This document shows, piece by piece, positions 52,081 through 63,893 of a stretch of DNA of 64,000 nucleotides. The position numbers were made by a program, and so were the translations under genes. Position 1 is the first letter of the stretch, and every line of letters begins with the position of its first letter. Origin of the DNA: Siphonodentalium dalli (taxonomy: Eukaryota > Mollusca > Scaphopoda > Gadilida > Siphonodentaliidae); the NCBI GenBank assembly GCA_032622095.1, contig CP136065.1:113565195-113629194 (forward strand), written 5' to 3'. Below the pieces are notes generated by a model. The model had not been told where the DNA came from. It did not search any database and saw only the letters and a list, made by a program, of their open reading frames with translations.

Positions 52081-54800
52081 AGGAAGCCCTCACACTGAAC
52101 TATATGGATTAGAATGCAAGCCCAGGAGGAGGCACGAGCAATAAAGTTAATAGCCAAATTTTGAGTAAAGGTACTCTTCTAAAACAGATTGTACCATATA
52201 TGAACACTTTAATGAATCTGTTAGGATTATTTACGTGAAATAACTCATATAGTTAGAGTGCTATATTGCTCAAATGTGTACCGCCCCCCCCCTTGTTTTG
52301 AAACAAACATCCCATGAGGTGCCATCCAATGCATAGTTGCGAGCGAACCGAGCAAGTATAACGGAAGAAGAAACTCTTCGTTCTTCTCTGTGTCGTCTTC
52401 TTCAGCTGTCTGTTCTAAGGTCCCACCCGTCAAGGTCCCATGATGCAGGATCATGAAGGAAGGAGACTAACTCACTCTCCGCCTTAGCGACAGAACGACC
52501 TGCACAGACGGAGGCCCACTCTGACGATGGCGAGACAACCAAAGTTAACTAACTGCTATTCGCCAAAGAAAAAGCCAGAGAACCTGATGCCAAATTTGTG
52601 GCACAGGGATTGAGTTGAGAACCCATTAGGCCAAACAGGTTGTACAACGATAATGGAGTCAAGCCATCTGAACAGAGGGAGCCCCCACCACCGCATCTTG
52701 CAAGGTGGTCATGCCCCCTGTCGTTCTTAGAACAGCTTCCTTGTTTTTCTTCTACTGATCACATGTCTCTGAGGTACCTATAGATGCATCACAAGATATC
52801 CGACAGAAACCCTGTGATACAAATCTTACGCGTATATAAATATATAAAATGATATAAAATATATATATCAAGGTGATCTATAAGTCAGCAATGAGATCAT
52901 TTCAGAAGGCCCTTTGGCTCTTTGACAACTGAAATCAAATGATGTACAATGTAATCAGATGATAACCACGGGTAAATTGTCACCATACGGAATATTCAGT
53001 TCTGAGCCTCTGCCCAGAACATCATGTCACTTTCCCCCCCAAACATGCAGCAGAACGACCTAGGTGTGTGATAGGTATGTTAGTGTGAGGCATGCAGCAA
53101 ACTAGGGGAAGACCCCTTCTAAGATGGCTCGCTGATGAAGGAAACAAATGAAATTATCATCCTCCTAGTAAAGGACACACATCCCTTTATAATGTTGTTA
53201 CTTATTGAATTTTAAGAGCCATGATAGAGAGGAGCTCCCCCGACCTAAGTGGTCCTGTTGAAGGCATGTTTAAGGACAAATCCAGCATAGACCGAAGCGA
53301 GCAGAGTTGTCAGCATGGTTATGATTGGGCGGCTGGTGCCATGTGGTTGGGATCCCCTCATATGGGTTGGTCCCTGCCTGCAAGGAAAGGTCTGATGGCT
53401 AGTCAATGAGCTTCCTCGAAAGCTGAGCTGGACAGCGCAAACGTCTTTGCCTGTTTTATTGTCGAATGTTGATAGGACAAATCCGGCATATACCGAAGCG
53501 CGCAGAGTTGGCAGCATGGTTTCAGGCCCTTATGATCGGGTGCCATGGGGTTGGGATCCACTCGGACTGGGTGGTCCCCTACCTGCAAGGAAAGGTCTAT
53601 AACGCTAGTCAATGAGCTTCCTAGAAAGCTGAGATGGACAGTGCAAACGTCTTTGCCCGCGTTATTGTCTATTGTCTATAGGCGTGCAGTGCCCTGTTAA
53701 TTTTATTACCATGTGCCAGATAATCAAATTGATATTGGTAATAGGAGTATGAAGAGCCATGAGATGTACTCTGTCGGCCAGGCCATTGGCAGGGTCGTTG
53801 TGGCACGTGACAAGAGAAATGCTTTCCATGTAAATGTGCTTCATTCATGTGTGAAGTCTATTGACCAGTGTGTCAGTCGCGGGTCGTGTACCTTACCTAT
53901 GAAATGTATATCACAGGTAAGATAGATCGAGTTCTCGATGCATTTTGAAGACGGTGGTACGAGTGCGCAGGGCGTGCCAGGAGGGCTTGAGAGTTCATAG
54001 TTCAGTAGGAAGACGCCTATAGATGAGATAATCCGTGGATAGGAAATCACGATCCGCAGCTTCTGCCTTACCGATGCCAGACTGTGACGACCGAAAAGAC
54101 CCACAGTCTGACGTATTGTGCGCAGACGGGTCGTCATCGAAAGCCTCAGACGCCTTGGGGTGTAAGGATAGCATGTCGCTCCCTGCCCTAGCGTCGGAAC
54201 GACCTGCAATAATGGACGACAAAACACTAGAGGGAGGCCCATTCCGGCGATGGCTCAATCGAGGTGTAAATACCTCCCATGGAATTTTAAGCTACGGCCA
54301 ACTGCTTGAGCAAAAGGCTGATAAACTGAGTTCCAATTTTGGAGTCCAGTGTCGAAATGAAGAATCCCATAGCCAAAACTGGTTTCTTCTGATAACCGGA
54401 AGGAGGTGGAGCCATCGGACCGGGGTGAGCCCCCCCCCCCCAAGCTGAATGTCCTGTCCAAGCAGAACGATGGGTAGAGGCCATTGCAGCAGAAACCCCA
54501 AGACGGCTGAGAGGCAGGCAAGGCCGTGTCTTTATATAGAGCGTGACCAAGGGGACCGGGCTTGCTACCGAATGGGTAGGGCCACTGCCCTATGCCGAAG
54601 TCGCCGTAGGCCGCCCAGCCGGTGTCGTTACGTTCGCACGCGATTTGGCAACTTCAGCACACAGAACCGCTTGCACCGGTGTGGGACCAAATGTCCTGGG
54701 GGTACCAAGTACCCCGGCATCGCCACCGGTCGCCTCCCCACTAATTGATTGAATGCCGAGGCATAATCGGGGGAGTGTGAACTGTTCCTGCCCGAGAAGA
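52081..54800. repeat. GC-rich left interior of the outer element
   Basis: Homologous to 55150-57560 (shared CCCCCGACCTAAGTGGTCC, AGCATAGACCGAA, CAAACGTCTTTGCCTGTTTT). Within it, 53400-53470 and 53600-53660 are a further tandem copy. The RCCTTAGCGAC-x-GAACGACCTG block appears at 52488, 54186 and 55506. Possible coding remnants on the minus strand, none identified. Confidence 0.65.
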
Positions 54801-54816
54801 GATCCGACCGAGAAAT

Positions 54817-55148
54817 GATATTTTTAAAAATATAATATATATTTCCTTAAAGAAAGCCTGAACACTGAACTATATGGATAGATGTCCTGCGTTTGTAAAA
54901 CCATAGTAGAAAAGGGGTTAACTTTTTTGTGGTCGCCTACGATACCTCGCGGTCTTCAGTGGCTTGCTCGGATTAGTCACGCATGCGCAGTCCCAATATA
55001 ACCGAATGAATTCGCCAGTTTATTTTCAACTCAATCAGGAGATTGGCGAGTTGCGGGGTTGGGAATGGCACCGCCATGGGAGGGCCCTATGATAGTTCAG
55101 TGTTCAGGCTTTCTTTAAGGAAATATATATTATATTTTTAAAAATATC
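54817..55148. repeat. Terminal module B1, paralogue of A1
   Basis: GATATTTTTAAAAATATAAT..CCTTAAAGAAAGCCTG mirrored at 55092-55148. ~85-90% like A1 by eye, with matching internal order. Confidence 0.85.
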
Positions 55149-58115
55149 ATATTTCCGCTAAAGGAAGCCGTTCACACTGAACTATATGGATTAGAATGCA
55201 AGCCCAGGAGGAGGGACGAGCAATAAAGTTAATAGCCAAATTTGGAGGGAATGCACTCTTCTAAAACAGATTGTACCTAAATATGAACTCTTTAATGAAT
55301 CTGTTATGATTAGGTACGTGAAATAACTCATATAATTAGAGTGCTATATTGCCCAAACATGTACCTCCCCCCCTTGTTTTTGGAAGCAACATCCCAGGTG
55401 GTGCCATTCAATTCAGAATTGCGAGCGAACCGAGCAATTCTCTGTTCTTCATCGGTCAGTTCTAAGAATCCAGCCGATTTGAGATTCGAGGAGACTAACT
55501 CCCTCTCCGCCTTAGCGACATAACGACCTGCACTGGAGGAGGCCCACTCCAAAGATGGCAAGACAACCAACATTAAGAGTTTAACTAACTGCTGTTCACC
55601 AATGCATCAAATGGAGAGCCCATTAGCCCAAATGGGTTATACAACTATAAGCGAGTGAAGCTATCGGATCAGAGGGAGCCCCCACCATCGCATGCTGCAG
55701 GTGGTCATGCCCAAGCTAATATCCTGGCCAAGCTGGAGGGTGGGGAGAGGTCATTTTTCTCCGATCCCTTCACGGAGGAGTGGCAGGCAAGGCCGTGTCG
55801 TCATTTTTCGTTTATGCGATCGTGACCAGGGGGACTCAGCGCTTTACCTCATGGGTACAGCCCCTGCCCTACGCTTAAGCTGCCTAAGGCCATCCAGCCG
55901 GTGTCGATACGTACGCACGCGATTTTTGGCAGCTTTAGCGCCCAGTGGGGGCCAAATGGCCTGGAGGTCCCAAGTACCCAGGCAGCTCCACCAGACGTAT
56001 CCCCACGAATTGGTTGAACCGTCGATACGTAACCGGAGGAGCGTGAACTGGTCCTGCCCTTAGAACAGTTATCACACGTTCACATGTCCCTGAGGTACCT
56101 ATGTATCACAATATACACATTGCGTATATATATATATAAAATGATATAATATATATATCCGGGGGATATACATATTAAGTTTTCCTCATGAGACCATGTC
56201 AGAAGGCCCTTCCAAAGCTGCGCCCATCAATCTAATGGGCGGAGCCAGATCACAGCTCCCTGTCATGATCCAACGTATCACTAAATATAGATATACAACC
56301 CCACAGAGAACATGTCTCATGTCGCTGAGGTACCTATGTATCACCGTTTCACAAGATATCATTGCAGAAACCCGGTTACACAAATCTTTCGCATATATAG
56401 ATATATAAAATGATATAATAGATATATCATGGTGATATGTAAGTCATCATGAGATCATGTCAGAAGACCCTACTAAAGCTGCGCCCAACAATCCAATGGT
56501 CGGAGCCAGAGCAGAGATCCCTGGCACAATCCAATGTATCATTAAAGATATATATATAGGCCCTCAGAGAACATGGCCGAACATCGCAGGTGACCAGAGC
56601 ATCCGATGAGAAAGCAAACCGCTACTCTCAGGTGCCAAAACAATAGTGTCGGTACGAGTATTAATTTTGGAGAAATTTCCCAACGAGCACCATCCTTTGG
56701 AATGGAGACAGACAGCAAAATGTGCAATCACAAGTATTATGTTCAGCCTAAATCCACACACACTACTATTATTAGGCCATCACGACCACTAGGCACCTGA
56801 GAGCAGTCCTCGTTCCCAGCGGAATACCCACCGCGATCCGATTCTAAGAAATGAAGGTGCGCCTTCTACAACCGAAATCAGTTCAAATGATGTACAATGT
56901 AGTCAGATGATGAACACAGGTAAATTTTCACGGTCACCATACGGAATATTCAGGTCTGAGCCTCTGCCTCCCCAAACATGCAGTAGAACGACCTAGGTCT
57001 GTGATAGGTCGGTTAGTGTGAAGCATGCAGCAAATTAGGGGAAGACCCGCTCTAAAAATGGCTCCCCTAGGAAGGAAACGAATGAAATGATCATCCTCCT
57101 AGTAAAGGATACACATCCCTTTTTAATGTTTTATTTTAATTTGAAGAGCCAAGATAGAGAGGAACTCCCCCGACCTAAGTGGTCCCGCTTATGGCTTGTT
57201 TAAGGAAGAGAGGACAAACCCAGCATAGACCGAAATGCGCAGTTGGCAGCATGGCTTCAGGCCCTTATGATCGGGCATCTGTGCCATGGGGATGGGATGC
57301 CACTCGTACGGGGTGGTCCCCTGCCTGCGTCTTAGGAAAGGTCGGTAATGCTGGTCAATGAGCTTCCTCGAAAGCTTAGCTGGACAGCGCAAACGTCTTT
57401 GCCTGTTTTATTGTCTATGTGCCAGATAATCAAATTGATATGGGCAATAGAAGTATGAAGAGCCATGCTGATGGCCTCTTGTCGGAAAGGCTATTGGCAG
57501 TGGTCGTGGGACACGTGGCAATAGAAATGCTTTCCATGTAAATATGCTTCATTCGTGTGTGAAGTATATTCGCCATATCAACGGTATGAAAGGTCGGGAC
57601 ACGTATATATTTTAAAATTCATTGAGACTCCAGCTAGTCCATGAATACCTTTAAAACACCTACCATGCCCTTTATGAACAATGCATGCTGTATTGGATGT
57701 ACAGCCTGTTCTTGTACCAAGCTCACATTTGATATGGTTACTTGCCATAAATAATGTCTCCCCCCACCTTCCTCATCTTGGAATACCACTGCTATTATAT
57801 CGTTATTCATTGGGGAACGTCATCCAGGCCACGGTCGCCAGTTATTGCCAGTGGGCCAGTTACCTGGAGGGGTCAAGTCACCACGACTCTAAATACCTGT
57901 CAGGCTGGAATCATTCACATAATTGAATCAAGAAGGGGAAAGGTTGTTCAAACCAAAGTATCTTCAAATATATTTGTAGATAGTGAAACCATGATTAAAC
58001 ACCGTCAGAGTGACGATAAGCTTCTTGCCTTACTCTAGAGAATGCAAACCGGAGCACCCATGATTTGTAATTTTGTGTCCCAATTAGAGCCATATCCAGA
58101 ATCGTAGTAATCCAG

Positions 58116-58147
<32 letters not shown>

Positions 58148-59785
58148 CTTATTTTCGGTAAACCTACACAGGAAGGAAAGCAATTATGTTTGTATTCCGG
58201 AAGGAGACACCATTTAGTCGAGATACAACCCAGCAATTTTGAAAGGATGGGTTAATTTTTGGATACAATTCAGAATAACTAAAATCTGGAATTGAGACAA
58301 TAGTGAAACTGTCATCACGATTAATTTTAGTGTCATGCTTGCAATCATTAAATGCTAGCAGTTATAAATTTTGACAGTGAAGTTGAAGCACTGTACGAGA
58401 ATCGAATCATGTCAGATGTCAATCCCTGTCTGAAATTAATGACACTAACGAATCTTAGTACGACAACAGTCATTATTTTTCTGATATTGATAAACTGTAG
58501 TCTGATAACTTCAAGTGTCGACCAACACATCTAAATCATAGGAGACATGTGTGACAGTATTAAAACAGAAAACACAAAGTATTTTGTGAAAGCATGTTGT
58601 TTAGATGAGATCTAGCGACTCCAGTAGTGTTCTGTAACATGCACACACCTAGGTGTGTACATGTGTCAGCCATTAAGTTTTTATTGTCCACACCCGATCG
58701 CACAGCGTAGTGCACCCACGACAACATACCTGAACAAGTGTTGTAATGGGGAAAGTCGGCATTTGCATTCGGATTTTATTCAGTAATCTCAAATGGGACT
58801 TGTTAGCCTGACAAACTTGGTATCGGACCGAGTTCTGATTTCTGTCAGAATACCCTGACCAGGGTGCAATCCCCGGTCCGCTAGCACATGGCTGAGATTG
58901 TTACATTGAAGGTGATGCTCCATTACGAGAATCAAACCATGAACATAATTATAACACTTGTCCAATATCAATCTCTGTCAATTTATTAAAGTAATAATGA
59001 CACTACTGTTTTTACATTGAATTGATAAACCCAGATGTAAATTGTAATCAACTTTTAAGTTCAAATGTGACCAACACATCTGGATCAGTTGTATTGAGCC
59101 ATAAAACAACAAAGTATTATGAGAAAGAATGTAGTTCATAACATTATGATAAATAGCGTCAGTAGCGATGGTAATTATTGCTAAATAAATGTCCACGCGT
59201 AAATAAATTCCCACGAAATTAGGAGACTTCCGGTAGCGAATCACGTGGCATTTTTTATATCTGACAAATTATATCATACCTTATAGGTTCTATAATAATT
59301 ACATAGATGAATTGTTCACAATAGTCTATGCGCCTCGTAAGGCCTTGAAATGGCGGCCTATTATGGCGAAATTGTCGATTTTCAGATTCGAAAAATATTA
59401 AGTCCGCCGCCTATTCGAAAACACGGAACAATTGTATGTTTGAAGCGAAACGGTCCGTGAATTCGAAACAATAATTCTAAAAACTAACGCGTAGGCGACC
59501 AGTAATTATTGTATCGATAAATTGAATTTGTTGTCTAGTTGTTAAACGACAAATTCGGAACAATACTCCCTTTAGACTTCTCTCTTTGGTAGCAGAAAAT
59601 AAACTGGCGAATTCATTCGGTTATATTGGGACTGCGCATGCGTGACTAATCCGAGCAAGCCACTGACGACCGCGAGGTATCGTAGGCGACCACAAAAAAA
59701 TTAACCCCTTTTCTACTATGGTTTTACAAACGCAGGACATCTATCCATATAGTTCAGTGTGAACGGCTTCCTTTAGCGGAAATAT
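55149..59785. mobile_element. Inner nested copy, 4637 bp, inverted ends
   Basis: ATATTTCCGCTAAAGGAAGC at the left and its exact inverse at the right. The left half is GC-rich with homology to 52081-53700; the right half (57600-59785) is AT-rich and homologous to 59800-62181. A minus frame at 55328-55573 (ELVSSNLKSAGFLELTDEEQ) looks protein-like and has a broken paralogue at 52245-52510. A C31 tract lies at 58116-58146. Confidence 0.68.
58316..58530. repeat. 215-bp segment duplicated at 60928-61155
   Basis: TTTTAGTGTCATGCTTGCAA to CTTCAAGTGTCG is repeated nearly base for base at 60928-61155; the second copy has a ~23-bp insertion (61021-61043 region). Confidence 0.88.
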
Positions 59786-59795
59786 ACTACCTGGG

Positions 59796-59998
59796 AAGGA
59801 TCCAGAGATGGTGCAAATAAAGGCTCTATATCATACTAGTAGACTATCTCATCCGATTTTCATGTTTAGTTGTTGAATTATAGAAAAATTCGTTGAAATA
59901 ATGGAGAACCAACTTGAATAATTACTATCCCCAGGGTCTCCAGAGTTTGAGCGCCCAAACCTGTAACAGGTAGAAAAACATCCCTGGATCCTTCTCAG
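59796..59998. mobile_element. Small inverted-repeat element, ~200 bp
   Basis: GGGAAGGATCCAGAGATG and CATCCCTGGATCCTTCTC face each other. No target duplication determined. Confidence 0.55.
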
Positions 59999-60114
59999 AA
60001 ATTTACAAGCCCACCGGTTCAGACCGGCTTGCTGAACCGGCTGGTGATTAATCGCAGCTATTGTTCATTAGACCTACCGCCATACTTAAAGTAATTAACC
60101 ACCAATAACGTGGT

Positions 60115-60420
60115 GTCACCCCGTTAATATGGCGGTACTATACCGCGGTATCCTCCAATACCGCGGTACTGATACCGCTTGTTAACGCGAACAAGTATGT
60201 GTGAGTAAATACCTCCCCTAAAAGAGTTCCATGAAAATCACCGCGGTATTCAACAAAATTAATGCGGTGCCCGCTAAAAGACCACGGTATCATTATCGCC
60301 CAATACCGTAACTTCACGCCATGACCGTCTCGATACCGCTACCGTTTATTACCGGTATCACCGCGGTCATGACCGGGGTATCACCCCGTTTTTCTGGTCA
60401 ATCACTTTGAGAATAGCGGT
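60115..60420. repeat. Cluster of ACCGCGGT palindromes
   Basis: TACCGCGGTA and close variants occur about six times (60142, 60164, 60240, 60286, 60359), plus CGATACCGCTACCG words; partly duplicated at 61190-61240. Confidence 0.7.
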
Positions 60421-60929
60421 ATATACAAGGTAGCTATTAATCGACATACATCTATGACATGGCTGAGATTTATTCGTAGCACTACGGTACTACTGTCATA
60501 TGAAGTTATTGTTATGCATGTGACATTGATAAACCAAGATCTAATCAACTGTCAGTATTCTTGTGTAGATTGTAATCAACTTCAAGGTCAAACGTGATTA
60601 ACACATCTGGATCATTTGTATTGAAACATAAAACAAAATAGTATTATGTGAAAGCACGTTGTTCATAACATGACGAGAGATAGCGTCAGTAGCGATGGAA
60701 TTATTGCTAAATAAATTTCCACGCATTAAAACGTCAAAATAATTCCCACGAAATTAGGATACTTCCGGCGGCGAATCACGTGGCATTTTTGATATCTGAC
60801 AAATTCTATCATACCTTATAGGTGCTATAATAATTCCATAGATGTATTTCTCACAATAATCTGTGCGCCTTGTAAGGCCTTGAAATGGCGGCTAATTATG
60901 GCGAAATGTTGATTTTGATATTCGATAAA
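60298..60929. repeat. 632-bp segment, near-identical copy 856 bp downstream
   Basis: 60298-60929 and 61154-61785 align with an 856-bp offset and about three substitutions that I could see (for example CATGACCGGGG/CATGACTGGGG, AAAATAG/AACATAG). A very recent duplication or an assembly artefact. Confidence 0.92.
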
Positions 60930-61153
60930 TTTAATTTTAGTGTCATGCTTGCAATCATTAAATGCTAGCAGTTATAAATTTTGACAGTGAAGTTGAAGCA
61001 CTGTACGAGAATCGAATCATGTACTCAACAGAATTCTGACTCCTGTCAGATGTCAATCCCTGTCTGAAATTAATGACACTAACGAATCTTAGTACGACAA
61101 CAGTCATTATTTTTCTGATATTGATAAACTGTAGTCTGATAACTTCAAGTGTC

Positions 61154-61785
61154 GCCCAATACCGTAACTTCACGCCATGACCGTCTCGATACCGCTACCG
61201 TTTATTACCGGTATCACCGCGGTCATGACTGGGGTATCACCCCGTTTTTCTGGTCAATCACTTTGAGAATAGCGGTATATACAAGGTAGCTATTAATCGA
61301 CATACATCTATGACATGGCTGAGATTTATTCGTAGCACTACGGTACTACTGTCATATGAAGTTATTGTTATGCATGTGACATTGATAAACCAAGATCTAA
61401 TCAACTGTCAGTATTCTTGTGTAGATTGTAATCAACTTCAAGGTCAAACGTGATTAACACATCTGGATCATTTGTATTGAAACATAAAACAACATAGTAT
61501 TATGTGAAAGCACGTTGTTCATAACATGACGAGAGATAGCGTCAGTAGCGATGGAATTATTGCTAAATAAATTTCCACGCATTAAAACGTCAAAATAATT
61601 CCCACGAAATTAGGATACTTCCGGCGGCGAATCACGTGGCATTTTTGATATCTGACAAATTCTATCATACCTTATAGGTGCTATAATAATTCCATAGATG
61701 TATTTCTCACAATAATCTGTGCGCCTCGTAAGGCCTTGAAATGGCGGCTAATTATGGCGAAATGTTGATTTTGATATTCGATACA
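61154..61785. repeat. Second copy of the 632-bp segment
   Basis: See the first copy; the left junction falls exactly where the 58316-type block (60928-61155) ends. Confidence 0.92.
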
Positions 61786-62181
61786 TTTTTTAAGTTCGCC
61801 GCCTGTTCGAAAAACACGAACAATTATATGTTTGAAACTAAACGGTCCGTGAATTCGAAACGATAATTATAAAAACGAACGCGTAGGCGACCAGTAATTA
61901 TTGTATCGATAAATTGAATTTGTCGCTATTGTTAAACGACAAATTCGGAAAAATACTCCCTTTCGGTTTGGTAGCAGAAAATAAACTGGCTAATTCAATC
62001 TGTACAGTGAATTATATTGGGACTGCGCATGCGTGACTGATTCCGAGGCAAGCCACTGAAGAGTGAAGACCGTGAGTGATCGTAGGCGACCAAAAAGTTA
62101 ACCCCTTTTCTACTATGGTTTTACAAACGCAGGACATCTATCCATATAGTTCAGTGTGAGGGCTTCCTTTAGCGGAAAAAT

Positions 62182-62323
62182 GTTCAGACGGACAGAAGTA
62201 GCCCAAGACTACATGTCCTTTATGCATAATAAATCAACTACATGCTCAGCTATAAATATGTTAATCTGAAGGTTTATGGAGAACTGAACAAATATTGGAA
62301 ACTTAATATAGTTATACTCTTAC
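62182..62323. other. Spacer between the repeat complex and the minus-strand exon
   Basis: Would be intron sequence of the minus-strand gene; nothing else seen. Confidence 0.35.
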
Positions 62324-62441
62324 CATTTTTATTAGGTGATTTTGCATCTTTTCCTCCATTATCCGTGTCTCCAACTTCAGAATTTTGCTTTTCAGGAAAT
62401 CGTTTCTGAGTTTTTTCTCATCAAGCTCTTGCTGTTTGGTA
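62324..62441 (-). CDS. Single coiled-coil exon of an unidentified gene on the minus strand
   Basis: On the minus strand, acceptor TGATTTTAG precedes 62441 and donor GTAAGA follows 62324. The 118-nt exon completes a codon with one base and then encodes 39 residues without a stop, ending in phase 0. It reads TKQQELDEKKLRNDFLKSKI and continues with L-x-x-L/E-rich heptads, so it is probably a coiled coil. I do not recognise the family. No partner exon was found nearby; to the left (its downstream side) lies the 51.7-62.2 kb repeat complex. Chance occurrence of such a splice-flanked amphipathic frame is possible but not very likely. Confidence 0.55.
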
Positions 62442-63453
62442 CTAAAATCATAAAATTACAGAATTATCTAATAGTCATTTAGAGTAGGGACCTGCGAATA
62501 TTCAAGATTTGATTTGATGTTGCCAGTGTTATTAAAATATTTTCCAATTAATCCCAAATCATTGACACATTGATTTGATTTTTGAGCAGGGAAAAGTGTT
62601 GCAACTGTGATACACGTGTATTTCTCACAACACACACAATGCATTAAACTACTGATTGGTTCACAAAGCACACAAGGCGAACTATCAAAGGACCGAGCTT
62701 TAATGATCAATCCATAACTGCTTAATTACTTTATCAGAACTGTATAGGCCATTATACATGTGTGCACCTTATTTCCGTAAACTGCATAATTGCAGGCGTA
62801 CATTAAATATATTGCTATAGTAACAGTTATAGTTAATGTTAAGTGATCATGCTCTGTCTGCAGATTATACGGTGTTAATACCAAATCACATTGAGATTAA
62901 TGAACAACTGCACACTTATTTTAGTTTAAATTACTAAAACTCTAACTGGAATGTATATGAATTATACAACCAGATAATTGCACATGTTATGTTATTTTCT
63001 ATCAATGGAATTTTCAGATAATAAGTACAACAGCTTGGCTTCACCCAAGCGAATCAGGAGTATCCAGCCAAAAAAGGGCTAACTTCACCACACACAGAGG
63101 ACATGACACAAGGAAGGTCATGTGAATGAAGGATAGTTATTAGTGAAGCAATGATTGTGAAGCAATGAAGATTAACCAGTTCTTTATTGAATGGATTCTC
63201 CCATTCAATTATAAAAGTACTAGCTGATACAGGCTCCTTTTGGGAGCCTTTATTCAACGTTGTGAGAGGCTTGCAGCCCTTGCACAAAGGGGCCTGTGGC
63301 CCCTTGGTGTGTTAGGAACTACTGTGCGATCATTTTTATCTCAGACAGAGCCTTTATTCAGTGGCGGCCCCTTTGTGTGCAAAGCGCACATTTTGATCGT
63401 TTAAATATTTGGATTAAAAAAAAATAGATATAATATTTTTTTTATTTATTTAA
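62442..63453. other. Possible intron of the minus-strand gene with hairpin-rich end
   Basis: 63005-63220 has broken TTAA-MITE words (TTTCAGATAATAAGTACAAC, GAATGGATTCTCCCATTCAA). 63220-63380 has hairpins GGCTCCTTTTGGGAGCC and AAGGGGCCTGTGGCCCCTT, and a repeated GAGCCTTTATTCA. Confidence 0.45.
62610..62710 (-). other. Cys-rich fragment resembling a degenerate PHD/zinc-ribbon finger
   Basis: The minus strand encodes SSPCVLCEPISSLMHCVCCE followed by KYTC, a C-x2-C-x8-C-x2-C-x4-C spacing like the first half of a PHD finger, then open frame to 62468. Such fingers occur in ORF1 or near the N-terminus of some invertebrate retroelements. No second zinc cluster is visible. It could be a TE remnant, or an exon of the neighbouring minus-strand gene. 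Confidence 0.22.
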
Positions 63454-63893
63454 AGGTACTCAATCCCATTCGATGGTCCTCATATCATCAGAATCCAACA
63501 ACAATATAATTTTTTGAAATGCTGCTTCAGTTATCAGAATCGATTAATTGCCCAACAATAATTCTAACCACAGTCGACTATAGTATAAAATTTCCCAAAA
63601 CCTGTTATTTATCAACATTTTGTTCAACGAAATTTGGCCGGATTGTCAAATATCTAAAACCCAAAGCCACTTGATTTTAGACTTATCCATCTTCATCTGC
63701 AATTTGGTCCGACACCGTCTTCTAGACGACTTTTTGCCAGGCAGCCAAAAAAGTACGGGTGGTGAAAAATAATAGATTTAAAAAATGGATATCTGATATT
63801 TGATGGGTTGGTTCCTCGACTCGAATCAAATATTTTTTACCCTGGAAGCCAAAAAAATAGTAATTTGAGAGCGTTAATTCGGATTATGCATCT
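63454..63893 (+). mobile_element. TTAA-flanked AGGTACTCAATCC-family MITE (copy 5)
   Basis: TTAA at 63450-63453 and 63894-63897. Starts AGGTACTCAATCCCATTCGA and ends TCGGATTATGCATCT. Confidence 0.85.

Larger units (their letters stand above)
51718..62181. mobile_element. Unclassified nested long-inverted-repeat element complex, ~10.5 kb
   Basis: Outer inverted ends: ATTTTTCCGCTAAAGGAAGC (52068) and its inverse at 62181. The left ~200 bp at 51745-51948 is the inverse of 61978-62160, sharing private variants (GATCACTCACGGTCTTCACT). Inner pair: 55149 and 59785, with a B1 arm (54846-55040) matching 59590-59760 through its own variants (GATACCTCGCGGTCTTCA). The best reading is two elements of one family, one inserted in the other. 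Left halves (52081-53700; 55150-57560) are GC-richer and homologous. No RT, integrase or transposase was recognised. Inverted long termini recall DIRS-like or foldback elements, but this is unproven. Confidence 0.7.

Noticed and set aside
53841-54752. GC-rich frames on both strands in the nested element
   Set aside because: Three frames are open at once because of composition; no motif. Kept only as part of the element description.
63228-63250. GGCTCCTTTTGGGAGCC as a histone 3' stem-loop
   Set aside because: The flanking ACCA and purine-rich downstream element are absent and no histone frame is nearby; it belongs to a hairpin-rich repeat.
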